Positions 8,471-14,800 of a DNA stretch of 28,087 nucleotides are shown here, piece after piece (the stretch's first letter is position 1; each line of letters opens with the position of its first letter). The DNA is from a virus, in the IMG/VR virus record IMGVR_UViG_3300017991_000337, positions 1-28,087 of that record; one strand, given 5' to 3'. Position numbers and translations under genes: made by a program. Below the pieces are notes generated by a model that did no database searches, was not told where the DNA came from, and saw only the letters and a program-made list of their open reading frames with translations.

Positions 8471-8746
8471 ATGTACAAAATAGATAAAAACATCCCTATC
8501 CCACCCCGCAAACATCAGGGCAACCCGCTAGGTCATAGGGACGTCTATCCGTTCGCCGAACTGCGGCCCGGAGACTCGTTTCTAATACCGACGGACAACT
8601 CTCCGGCCGGAAATCAAATAGCCCGAAATAGAGCCGGAGCGACCTTCCGCCGTAGCCGTCACGCTCACAGATATAAAATCGTGACCAGGAACGTTAAAGG
8701 CGGCGTCAGGGTGTGGCGCGAGCCGGAGGGAAAAACGGAGGTTTAA
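8471..8746 (+). CDS. Small phage protein with GDSF and GGVRVWR motifs, island B
   Basis: From the ATG at 8471 the protein has 91 residues and begins MYKIDKNIPIPPRKHQG. It has YPFAELRPGDSFLIP (26-40) and ends in KIVTRNVKGGVRVWREPEG. This combination, a Y-P-x-x-x-L/M-x-x-GDSF box followed by R-x-V-x-GGVRVWR, is a recurrent short family in phages of many bacteria with no established function. A TTG start at 8453 in the same frame lies inside the previous gene. I prefer the ATG because it matches the usual family N-terminus. No Shine-Dalgarno sequence is seen, so coupling to the upstream stop (8458-8460) is likely. Confidence 0.7.
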   Translation: MYKIDKNIPIPPRKHQGNPLGHRDVYPFAELRPGDSFLIPTDNSPAGNQIARNRAGATFRRSRHAHRYKIVTRNVKGGVRVWREPEGKTEV

Positions 8747-8752
8747 AAGAAT

Positions 8753-8962
8753 ATGTTAATGAAAATCCTATGCGCCCTTGCTGGGGCTTCGCTTTTTGTA
8801 TGCGGGTTTGTATCCGGGAGTGTAATGCTAATTCATACGGCTACCGACTTTATTCAATATGGCGGCTTTTCTATACCGCTATTTCTTGGGATGCTAGCGT
8901 CCGGGGTGCTCATTTGCGCAGGAATCGCGGTAGTGCCTATCGTATTATCTTTAATTGCCTAA
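8753..8962 (+). CDS. Small two-helix membrane protein, end of island B
   Basis: This 69-residue protein has two hydrophobic segments (about residues 4-29 and 40-68) joined by a short polar loop (HTATDFIQYGG), which is typical of a small inner-membrane protein. GGAGG lies 11 nt before the ATG. Candidates are a superinfection-exclusion protein, a holin-like protein or a membrane-acting host modifier. The absence of an endolysin nearby argues against a lysis role, and position in an accessory island favours exclusion, but this is inference. It ends 18 bp before the convergent L-like gene. Confidence 0.65.
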   Translation: MLMKILCALAGASLFVCGFVSGSVMLIHTATDFIQYGGFSIPLFLGMLASGVLICAGIAVVPIVLSLIA

Positions 8963-8980
8963 GATTAAAGGCTGGTATAT

Positions 8981-9694
8981 TTAACGACTCAACTTAGAAA
9001 CCCCCGGAAAGCCCGCGAAAGGCAATTCCGCGTTTTCTCCGAACCGCGCCCGGCAGCTTGCTAGGCGCTTTCCGCAACGATCATTCTCAGGCAAAGTTTC
9101 GGGTACGTCCGAGGTATTGAAGTAGCTTGCGCCGGCGTATGGGCATGTAGCCGATGCATAGTCGAACGCCGCGCCCGTCCACGTTCTGTAAATGTGGGAG
9201 CAGCTAGTTTTTAAAATCTGTCTACCTGGCAGAAACGAATTTTCGTTGTCTAGAACAGACCTCAACTCCCAACTGATTTGAATTTTATTTTGCTCCGTTT
9301 TACGATTGACGACAAACACGTCGTCCGGGAATCGGGCTTGCGGGTCGGGGTCGGCTCCGTCGTCCAGGAATTGCCGGAAAGTCCGTATTCTACGGAACGG
9401 AGCTCCAAGCAAATCGTCGAACCCGTAAAGCAAAGCTTGGTATGTGAATTCCACATTGCTTACTTTCAGCTCGGGAGACGGTAAAGCCCCGTCGGAGTCG
9501 GCGTCGAATCCGGTCGCCTCGCAATTTATCGGCGTGTAGGTATTTCCGTCGAAAACGATCGCCGACGACTCGAAAGCCGAGGAGGTGAATCGTAGGAGCG
9601 GGCCGCCTCTGGAGGTTAAATCCAGCTCGAAGAGAACGACCATCCTCCCAGGGCTAAAACCCTGCTGAGTTTCTTTTAAATTTAAATCCGTCAT
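8981..9694 (-). CDS. Minor tail protein, lambda gpL-like, with four-cysteine Fe-S site
   Basis: This 237-residue protein matches the lambda gpL family, a tail-tip component that carries an iron-sulfur cluster in its C-terminal domain. The C-terminal cysteines C165, C184, C207 and C214 are all present, and the last three have spacing of 23 and 7 residues as I recall for lambda. The N-terminal part (1-150) is the beta-rich tip domain with RGGPLLRFTSSA. It would assemble with M, K and the I-J protein at the end of the tape measure. The gene starts directly at the edge of the divergent P3 cassette and has no good Shine-Dalgarno sequence. Confidence 0.9.
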   Translation of the reverse strand: MTDLNLKETQQGFSPGRMVVLFELDLTSRGGPLLRFTSSAFESSAIVFDGNTYTPINCEATGFDADSDGALPSPELKVSNVEFTYQALLYGFDDLLGAPFRRIRTFRQFLDDGADPDPQARFPDDVFVVNRKTEQNKIQISWELRSVLDNENSFLPGRQILKTSCSHIYRTWTGAAFDYASATCPYAGASYFNTSDVPETLPENDRCGKRLASCRARFGENAELPFAGFPGVSKLSR

Positions 9695-9717
9695 TTAATC
9701 TTTTTTAACTATTTTTA

Positions 9718-9746
9718 TTGACAGTAATGTTCTGGTTTGAAATACT
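9718..9746 (+). promoter_or_regulatory. Promoter P3 of island C (conserved moron cassette)
   Basis: TTGACA at 9718-9723, a 17-bp spacer and AATACT at 9741-9746. The upstream box is almost identical to that of P1 over about 24 bp (from 9693), and AAACCTAAATTAATTA (9770-9785) and AGGAG (9787-9791) match P2. TTTGAAATACTA around the -10 is identical to the minus-strand coat promoter candidate at 20877. Confidence 0.85.
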
Positions 9747-9799
9747 ATATTTACACTAGTCGATAAACGAAACCTAAATTAATTACAGGAGAAACCGAA

Positions 9800-9988
9800 A
9801 TGGAAAGGATAATGTACAGCGTTTACTATAGTTCCCATGAATACGCGAAAACCCACTCACTAGACACGGTGGATCGAGACGTCGCGCTAGAAGAGGTTGC
9901 GCGTCTAACTAAAACGAGTTTCGATTGCCTTATTGAATGTAACGAGTTGACCGAAATAGAATATCTAGAGTTTAAAAATGAAACCTAA
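9800..9988 (+). CDS. Hypothetical small protein, island C gene 1
   Basis: This 62-residue acidic protein begins MERIMYSVYYSSHEYAKTHS and has no recognisable motif or membrane segment. An in-frame ATG at codon 5 is an alternative start, but AGGAG 8 nt before the first ATG supports the start given. It is the first gene behind promoter P3 and overlaps the next gene by 11 bp. Function is unknown. Confidence 0.6.
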   Translation: MERIMYSVYYSSHEYAKTHSLDTVDRDVALEEVARLTKTSFDCLIECNELTEIEYLEFKNET

Positions 9989-10172
9989 AAAGAAAGCTAA
10001 ATTTTCAGTACGAGCGTACAAAACGCCAAATTGTCAAGAGTCGGAGGTAGTTATGGAGACTTTCGACATCCACGAGGCCGTAGATAAGCAAATCGAGCTG
10101 CGGGAGTCTAGGAAATACTTCGCGGTTCACTTAACCGGAACCTATGTTCCTGTATCAGAAATAGGGGGCTAA
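9978..10172 (+). CDS. Hypothetical small protein, island C gene 2
   Basis: This 64-residue protein has a basic N-terminus (MKPKKKAKFSVRAYK) and a beta-strand-rich C-terminus (YFAVHLTGTYVPVSE). I do not recognise it. Its start lies 11 bp inside the preceding gene in another frame, which suggests translational coupling. Its TAA (10170-10172) shares CTAA with the TAG of the convergent M-like gene, so there is no spacer or terminator between them. Confidence 0.6.
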   Translation: MKPKKKAKFSVRAYKTPNCQESEVVMETFDIHEAVDKQIELRESRKYFAVHLTGTYVPVSEIGG

Positions 10173-10513
10173 AGATCGAAAACTTCCTCAAACTCGGTTC
10201 GCAGAGTAGAAAACCCGGACGCCACCGGCGTTTTGGTCAGGCTTCTGGCGATCCATTTCCGTTCGGCCGATTCGTCCGGAGCCGTCCACAGGAACGCGAT
10301 ATAGCCGAGCTTGTCGATTAGGAAATCGTAAAGCGAAGCGATATCGGCGTCCGGGCGGTTCTCCCATGTTAGCGACCAGTTTATTTTCTTGGAGTTGAGA
10401 CCGTCGGCGGCTCTTTGACTGTAGCCGTCTCCGAAATCGGCCTCCAAAACTCCGAATTCCGTGACTCCGTTCGATCCGTAGCTGGGCGCTACGGCAGGTA
10501 GAGGATCGGCCAT
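10169..10513 (-). CDS. Minor tail protein, lambda gpM-like
   Basis: This 114-residue protein has the features of the phage minor tail family that includes lambda gpM: a V-L-E-A-x-F-G-D-G-Y-x-Q-R motif (22-34), W-S-L-x-W (46-50) and a late F-L-W-T-A-P (72-77). These proteins form a ring at the end of the tape measure where the tip starts. In lambda it lies directly between H and L. Here it is separated from both by plus-strand islands C and D. Length is close to lambda gpM (109 residues). Confidence 0.88.
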   Translation of the reverse strand: MADPLPAVAPSYGSNGVTEFGVLEADFGDGYSQRAADGLNSKKINWSLTWENRPDADIASLYDFLIDKLGYIAFLWTAPDESAERKWIARSLTKTPVASGFSTLRTEFEEVFDL

Positions 10514-10531
10514 AATAATTTAAAGGTAAAA

Positions 10532-10963
10532 ATGTCTAAATTCGAAAATTTAAAAATCGGCGATACCGTTCTGACTCCTATTGTAGTGAGCAGCCCGTAC
10601 AGCCTGCGCGGTCGCAAGTTTCTGATATCCCGCGCCGTGGAGCATGTAACTAAAACTCAATTTACGGCGGACGGTCTCCGCTACTCGAAACAGTACGGCT
10701 CCGGAATCGGTCACTGCGGAAAGGCCGAAATTCCCGGCGGAATTCCCCACTCCGCAAGCGAGGAAATTCTAAAAGATCAAACCGCCGAGATGGAAGATTT
10801 TAAAAGACGCGTAGGTATTTTAAGAGATATTCGAGACGCCGCCGAGCAGCTAATCAAATCCATACGTCACGACGGGAAGCTGCTGAACATTTCGCTCGAC
10901 AACCTGGAATCCGCACGCAACCGGATAAAAGCCGCTCAAACCGATCTGAATATTAAAATCTAA
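10532..10963 (+). CDS. Hypothetical phage protein, island D
   Basis: This 143-residue protein has an N-terminal beta domain (about 1-60) with F-E-N-L-K-I-G-D-T-V-L and V-T-K-T-Q-F-T-A-D-G-L-R-Y, a pattern I have seen in small uncharacterised phage proteins that pair a KVGD opening with a later TKTQF block. Residues 80-143 are helical and may be coiled coil. No function is known to me. It begins 18 bp from the start of the divergent M-like gene, too little room for the conserved promoter cassette, so it probably depends on read-through from P3 across the M-like gene. Its TAA shares CTAA with the convergent tape measure stop. Confidence 0.7.
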   Translation: MSKFENLKIGDTVLTPIVVSSPYSLRGRKFLISRAVEHVTKTQFTADGLRYSKQYGSGIGHCGKAEIPGGIPHSASEEILKDQTAEMEDFKRRVGILRDIRDAAEQLIKSIRHDGKLLNISLDNLESARNRIKAAQTDLNIKI

Positions 10964-13900
10964 ACAACCCGCTGCCTATTCAAGCGGCCTCCGGGCCGCT
11001 GTTCTTTGCTCAAAAATTTATTGAAAGCCCCTTCCAACTCCCGGTTTACCTGGCGCGATATTTCCGCGCCGACTTCCTGGTTTGCCCCCTGAACTCTATC
11101 GATATTTATTCTCACCACCGGCGCGAAAGTTACCGGGCCGGACGGCGTGGAGGTTTGAGCCGCCACGACTCCGAGCTGACCCCGTGAATTTCGCGACAAC
11201 GGGAGAATAGCCTCCGGCCCGGCCTCTCCCATAACCCCCAGTGGAAAAGCGGTCGGCTTATCCACAATTCGATTCGTGAAAGCCCCGCCCTGGGCGAACG
11301 CCGGAACGGAACCGGACGCCGCAACGGCCTTCATTGCGGCATAGGAGGTTGTGTAGGCGGTGGTCGCGGTCGTAGCCGCGCCGCCGGAAGTTGCAATCGA
11401 AGCCGTTATGGAGGCGGGCGTGTACGCCGCGTTTATGGCCGCGCCGCTGGTAGCCGCGCCCGCCGCAAGCGCCGCTTGGGAGGCTAGAGCGTCGGCGGTT
11501 AGCGCACGGTTGGTTGCGAGCGTCGCGGCCTGGGCTACGGCCTCGGCTGAACGGGCGGCGTTTCCAACCGTCGCCATAGCTAACTGAGTTTCAATAAACT
11601 TCGCTATTAAATCGGCCGCTATACGCTTGCTTAGATTAGTTATGGATTGCCCGAGGTCGTCGCCGAAAACAATCGCTCTGGCGGCTGAATCGGCGAGCCC
11701 ACGCTGGAGACTTCCGCCCGGCCCGAAAACCTCGGCGAAGGCGACGCCCATCGCGAAAGCCGCCGACCTTGTGGCCTCGACCATGCTTTCAAGCTGCGTG
11801 GCGTATCCTCCCGCAAACGAGGTTTCAAACTGTTCGTTGCTCATGGCTATAAAATCGTCAATAAGCTGTTGAGCCGTCGCGATCTGATCGGCGGTTAAGT
11901 CTGCCAAATTCTCAGCGCCTGTACCCGCCTGTACAGGCGCGCCCGGCGTCTGCGGAGTCGGAAGTTTCGCCGATTGTCTAATCGTCGCGGTTTTTCTCAC
12001 GGCGCCTTCAAAATCTCTGACGAAATCACCGATAAAGTCGGTCGATAGCGCGTCGCTCCATAATTTTTGCGTATTGTTTGCGATCCTAGTCGCCGTACCC
12101 TCGAAATGATCCTCGACGCGCCCCAAGGCGAAGGTAAAGTCGTTTTCCCGAAATTCCGGCTCGATTAATAGGTCGAAATCCAAAAGCGGTAATCGATTAG
12201 CTTGAGAGATAAGAAAGTTTATCCCACGTATCGTATTTGTTGAAACAGTTTCTAGAAAATCGGCGGAAGCGTTCACAACCCGGTTTATCAAGGCTTCGGT
12301 CGTAGATACTACGGCATTAGTGACTTTAACCATCACCGAACCAACCGCCGGAACTATCAACCGCCAATTTTCTTCAATTGTGTTTATCGTTCCAGCAAAC
12401 AGCCCGATAACGACGTTCAGACCGCTCTTAACCGCGTCTCCTATATCCGGCATAGTCAAATTTACAGGCTCGATCCAGCCGAAAACGGAGTCGGCGATCG
12501 CCGCGGACGCCCGGCTAAACAGGTCGACCCAAAAGCCGACCGCGTCGCCCAAAATGTCGGTTATGCCGTTCCAGACAGTGACGAAAACATCGCGGAGCGT
12601 GACGGCTCCATCTTTAATAACTTCTATTTCATCGCTGAAAACTACCAGGGCGCTAACCGCCGCCGTGACTGCGACGGCAATCGCGCCGAGAGGATTGGCG
12701 GCTATGGCGGCGGTGAACAGTCTAACTCCGGTAGTTGCCAGACCTATTGCCGTTACAAATTGAGTCCCTATGAGCGCGATGATTTGCGGCCCGAAAGCGG
12801 CCGCCATCGCAACCCCGGCAACGGTCGCGGCCTTGGCTATATCCTCGAAATTATCGATTATAAAACGGGTCGCGGGCAACAGAACGTTGCTGACGGCGTC
12901 GCCGAATTCAATACCGATAACTGTTACGAGAGCTTTAAATTGTCGGGTCGCGAACCCCGGAGATTCGGCAATTTTCCTGAATGCGGTATCGGTCTCGCCA
13001 AGTTTTCTATCCACATCGCTTAAAATATCCGCGAAAACGGCAGCCCCCGACCCTGTCAGCGCCAAAACTGGAGTGAGCGCCTCCACCCCGCCGAATAATT
13101 TTCCGAGCGTTTCGACGTTCTGCCCTGTAATCGTCTTTAAATCCTCTAAAAAGTCAGCCAATCCGCGTTTTTGCAAACCCGCCGCGCTAAAATTAATCTG
13201 TAAGTCCCGGCTTTCTTTATTCAGCCGCGTCATTTCCGTTATCGCCTCGCCTGTCGGTTTTATAATTGCCGCAAGTACCGCCCGCAGTCCGGTCGCTGCC
13301 TCGGACGTGCTCGGCATCGTTTTAGTTAACGTAGCTAGAGCGGCAAAAAGTGCATTCACAGAAACCCCGCCCGCCTCGGCCAAGTTCGCCACCTTGCCCA
13401 TTTCGCGCGCCAACTGGCCAACGTTCGTTTTTCCTCGCCGCATGGCGACGAAAAAAGCATCGGAAATGTCGGAAACCGAACCCGCTTTCGCCCCGTACGA
13501 GTCCATAACGGCGGTTATGCCCTTAACGGCGGTGACGACGTCTGTCACGCCCCCGACCGCTAGACGGTTGGCGGCGGTTAGAATGGAGGTGGCTTCGGCG
13601 GCGTTTTCCGCTCCGGCCGAAATAATTTGATAGAACGCTTGAGCTTGCGCGGTCGGTAGCGATCCGAATTGAACCGCTTGGCGTTTGGCCTCTTCCGAAA
13701 TGAGGGACATTTGCCCGGGTACGTCGTCAAGCAGCGTCGAGACTTCCGCGAGAGAATCTTTAAAAGCGTTTGCCGCGCTGGTCGCGGCTCCGAGGGATGC
13801 GGCGAAAACTCCCGCCGCCGTGGTAATGAGTAGGGATTTTTGAAAGGTGTTGAGCGCGCCGGTCGCGCCGGTCGCGGACTTGCCGACTCCGTCGATTGCG

Positions 13901-13971
13901 CGTTTAGCTTCCAGACCTCCTATTTTCGCGCCTTTAGGATCAATTACAACGTCAAGTCTCGCGTCCGTCAT
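10960..13971 (-). CDS. Tape measure protein
   Basis: This 1003-residue protein sets tail length and is ejected through the tube with the DNA. The conserved tape measure core lies at about residues 75-300, followed by a hydrophobic stretch at 383-446 likely to insert in the host membrane. The C-terminal MGEAGPEAILPL motif (914-925) is typical of lambda gpH-like tape measures, where the tail end is processed after assembly. At about 1.5 angstrom per residue the length predicts a tail near 150 nm. Its ATG lies inside the end of the frameshifted chaperone gene, as expected for G-GT-H. Long antisense open frames here come from its alanine/glycine-rich codon use and are not genes. Confidence 0.93.
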   Translation of the reverse strand: MTDARLDVVIDPKGAKIGGLEAKRAIDGVGKSATGATGALNTFQKSLLITTAAGVFAASLGAATSAANAFKDSLAEVSTLLDDVPGQMSLISEEAKRQAVQFGSLPTAQAQAFYQIISAGAENAAEATSILTAANRLAVGGVTDVVTAVKGITAVMDSYGAKAGSVSDISDAFFVAMRRGKTNVGQLAREMGKVANLAEAGGVSVNALFAALATLTKTMPSTSEAATGLRAVLAAIIKPTGEAITEMTRLNKESRDLQINFSAAGLQKRGLADFLEDLKTITGQNVETLGKLFGGVEALTPVLALTGSGAAVFADILSDVDRKLGETDTAFRKIAESPGFATRQFKALVTVIGIEFGDAVSNVLLPATRFIIDNFEDIAKAATVAGVAMAAAFGPQIIALIGTQFVTAIGLATTGVRLFTAAIAANPLGAIAVAVTAAVSALVVFSDEIEVIKDGAVTLRDVFVTVWNGITDILGDAVGFWVDLFSRASAAIADSVFGWIEPVNLTMPDIGDAVKSGLNVVIGLFAGTINTIEENWRLIVPAVGSVMVKVTNAVVSTTEALINRVVNASADFLETVSTNTIRGINFLISQANRLPLLDFDLLIEPEFRENDFTFALGRVEDHFEGTATRIANNTQKLWSDALSTDFIGDFVRDFEGAVRKTATIRQSAKLPTPQTPGAPVQAGTGAENLADLTADQIATAQQLIDDFIAMSNEQFETSFAGGYATQLESMVEATRSAAFAMGVAFAEVFGPGGSLQRGLADSAARAIVFGDDLGQSITNLSKRIAADLIAKFIETQLAMATVGNAARSAEAVAQAATLATNRALTADALASQAALAAGAATSGAAINAAYTPASITASIATSGGAATTATTAYTTSYAAMKAVAASGSVPAFAQGGAFTNRIVDKPTAFPLGVMGEAGPEAILPLSRNSRGQLGVVAAQTSTPSGPVTFAPVVRINIDRVQGANQEVGAEISRQVNRELEGAFNKFLSKEQRPGGRLNRQRVV

Positions 13972-14239
13972 TGGTTTTCCTCTTCAGTTTGTCTCGCTCG
14001 TTCGCTAAAAATAGTTGCTCCAGGCGCTTAACGATTAAAATCGCTTTTTCGATATCCGCGTCGCCCCGGACGCCGCACAGGAGTACAACATCCGAAGGCG
14101 GCGCGGAACGTCCGTTGAACGCCAATTCGAATAGCTCCGTATAGTAGGTCGCCGCTTTAGTTTCCGGCGGCTTGTTTTGGAGAGCCTGCGGCGCTACGCC
14201 GAATCTTCGCTGGGCATTCCGTAGGGTTCGTTCATGTCC
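13952..14239 (-). CDS. Tail assembly chaperone, gpT-like -1 frameshift extension
   Basis: After a -1 slip at the seven-G run the frame stays open for 95 codons (14239 to the TGA at 13954-13952), giving a G-T fusion of about 242 residues. The extension is mixed helical (TYYTELFELAFNG, then charged helices ending KLKRKTNDGRET) and has no independent start with a ribosome site. It overlaps the tape measure start by 20 bp. This is the arrangement of lambda G-GT, where the minority fusion recruits tail tube subunits to the tape measure. The slip itself is inferred from the open frame and the slippery run. Confidence 0.8.
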   Translation of the reverse strand, partial: GHERTLRNAQRRFGVAPQALQNKPPETKAATYYTELFELAFNGRSAPPSDVVLLCGVRGDADIEKAILIVKRLEQLFLANERDKLKRKTNDGRET

Positions 14240-14679
14240 CCCCCACTCAAGCCTCCATTTGAAGTAGCTCTCCGCTCCCCCAAGTCGATCTGTATCTCCC
14301 TTTCACGGTATGCGGCTTCATCCTGGGCGAGAGTCATCACAAGAGTGAAAAACGACGTGTAGCGAGGTTGTTCGAGGATTTGTTTAGCGAGCGGCTGACT
14401 GTACGGGGTTGCTACGCCGTCGATATGCATACCCTCCCAATCCAGCAAAATAGTTTTTGAAACGGCCTCCGCCGTCAAGGCCGCCTGCTTGTCGTCCGGT
14501 AATGTTCCCGCCTGAATCATCCGCCTGTACGGCGCTACGAGCTCATTGAAAAGCCTGACGTATCGGGGGTTGTTCGCCCTCGCTATTTTGAGCCTCAAGC
14601 CGTCGCCTACGTCGTGCCAAACTCCTGCGACTTCCAGCTCTTCGTTAATCGCTATGCTGCTGAGATCGAACTTTTTCAT
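14194..14679 (-). CDS. Tail assembly chaperone, gpG-like
   Basis: This 161-residue protein lies between the tail tube and tape measure genes, the standard place for the chaperone. It starts with a short beta domain (MKKFDLSSIAINEELEVAGV) and continues as helices. AGGAG lies 7 nt before the ATG. Near its 3' end a run of seven G (14244-14238) permits a -1 shift into an open frame. The normal product would coat the tape measure in excess over the frameshifted form. Sequence similarity to lambda gpG is not obvious, so the call rests on position, size and the frameshift. Confidence 0.8.
   Translation of the reverse strand: MKKFDLSSIAINEELEVAGVWHDVGDGLRLKIARANNPRYVRLFNELVAPYRRMIQAGTLPDDKQAALTAEAVSKTILLDWEGMHIDGVATPYSQPLAKQILEQPRYTSFFTLVMTLAQDEAAYREREIQIDLGERRATSNGGLSGGDMNEPYGMPSEDSA
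14238..14244 (-). promoter_or_regulatory. -1 frameshift slippery run (seven G)
   Basis: In the zero frame the codons are AGT GGG GGG GAC. Slipping back one base gives GGA CAT GAA, and that frame is open for 95 codons. A +1 slip would meet TGA almost at once (ACA TGA), so -1 is the only productive direction. Confidence 0.75.
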
Positions 14680-14716
14680 AAACTTCTCCTGTGTATTTTT
14701 TTACAAAAATTAAACA

Positions 14717-14795
14717 AGCGCGCCGACAAAATAGATGCCTGAAAAAAAACTCTTACTACTTTTTATCATTAATAAAAACTAGATATCGGCGCGCT
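14717..14795 (-). terminator. Nested inverted repeat after the tail tube gene (attenuator or processing site candidate)
   Basis: AGCGCGCCGA (14717-14726) and TCGGCGCGCT (14786-14795) are perfect 10-bp inverted repeats in otherwise AT-rich DNA. Between them lies a second inverted repeat (CTACTTTTTAT, 5-nt loop, ATAAAAACTAG, one mismatch) and an A8 tract at about 14742. On the minus-strand RNA the outer stem is followed by a U-rich stretch. The 59-nt loop is too long for a classic terminator, so partial termination or RNA processing is the more cautious reading. Confidence 0.5.
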
Positions 14796-14800
14796 CGACC

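Noticed and set aside
8753-8962. Holin
   Set aside because: Two membrane segments fit, but no endolysin or spanin gene is close and the gene is in an accessory island. Kept as small membrane protein only.
12320-13630. Long plus-strand open frames of 147 and 286 codons inside the tape measure gene
   Set aside because: They lie antisense to a clear tape measure protein. Their composition (repeated A, T, S, P) reflects the complement of its alanine/glycine-rich codons, and there is no ribosome site or promoter.
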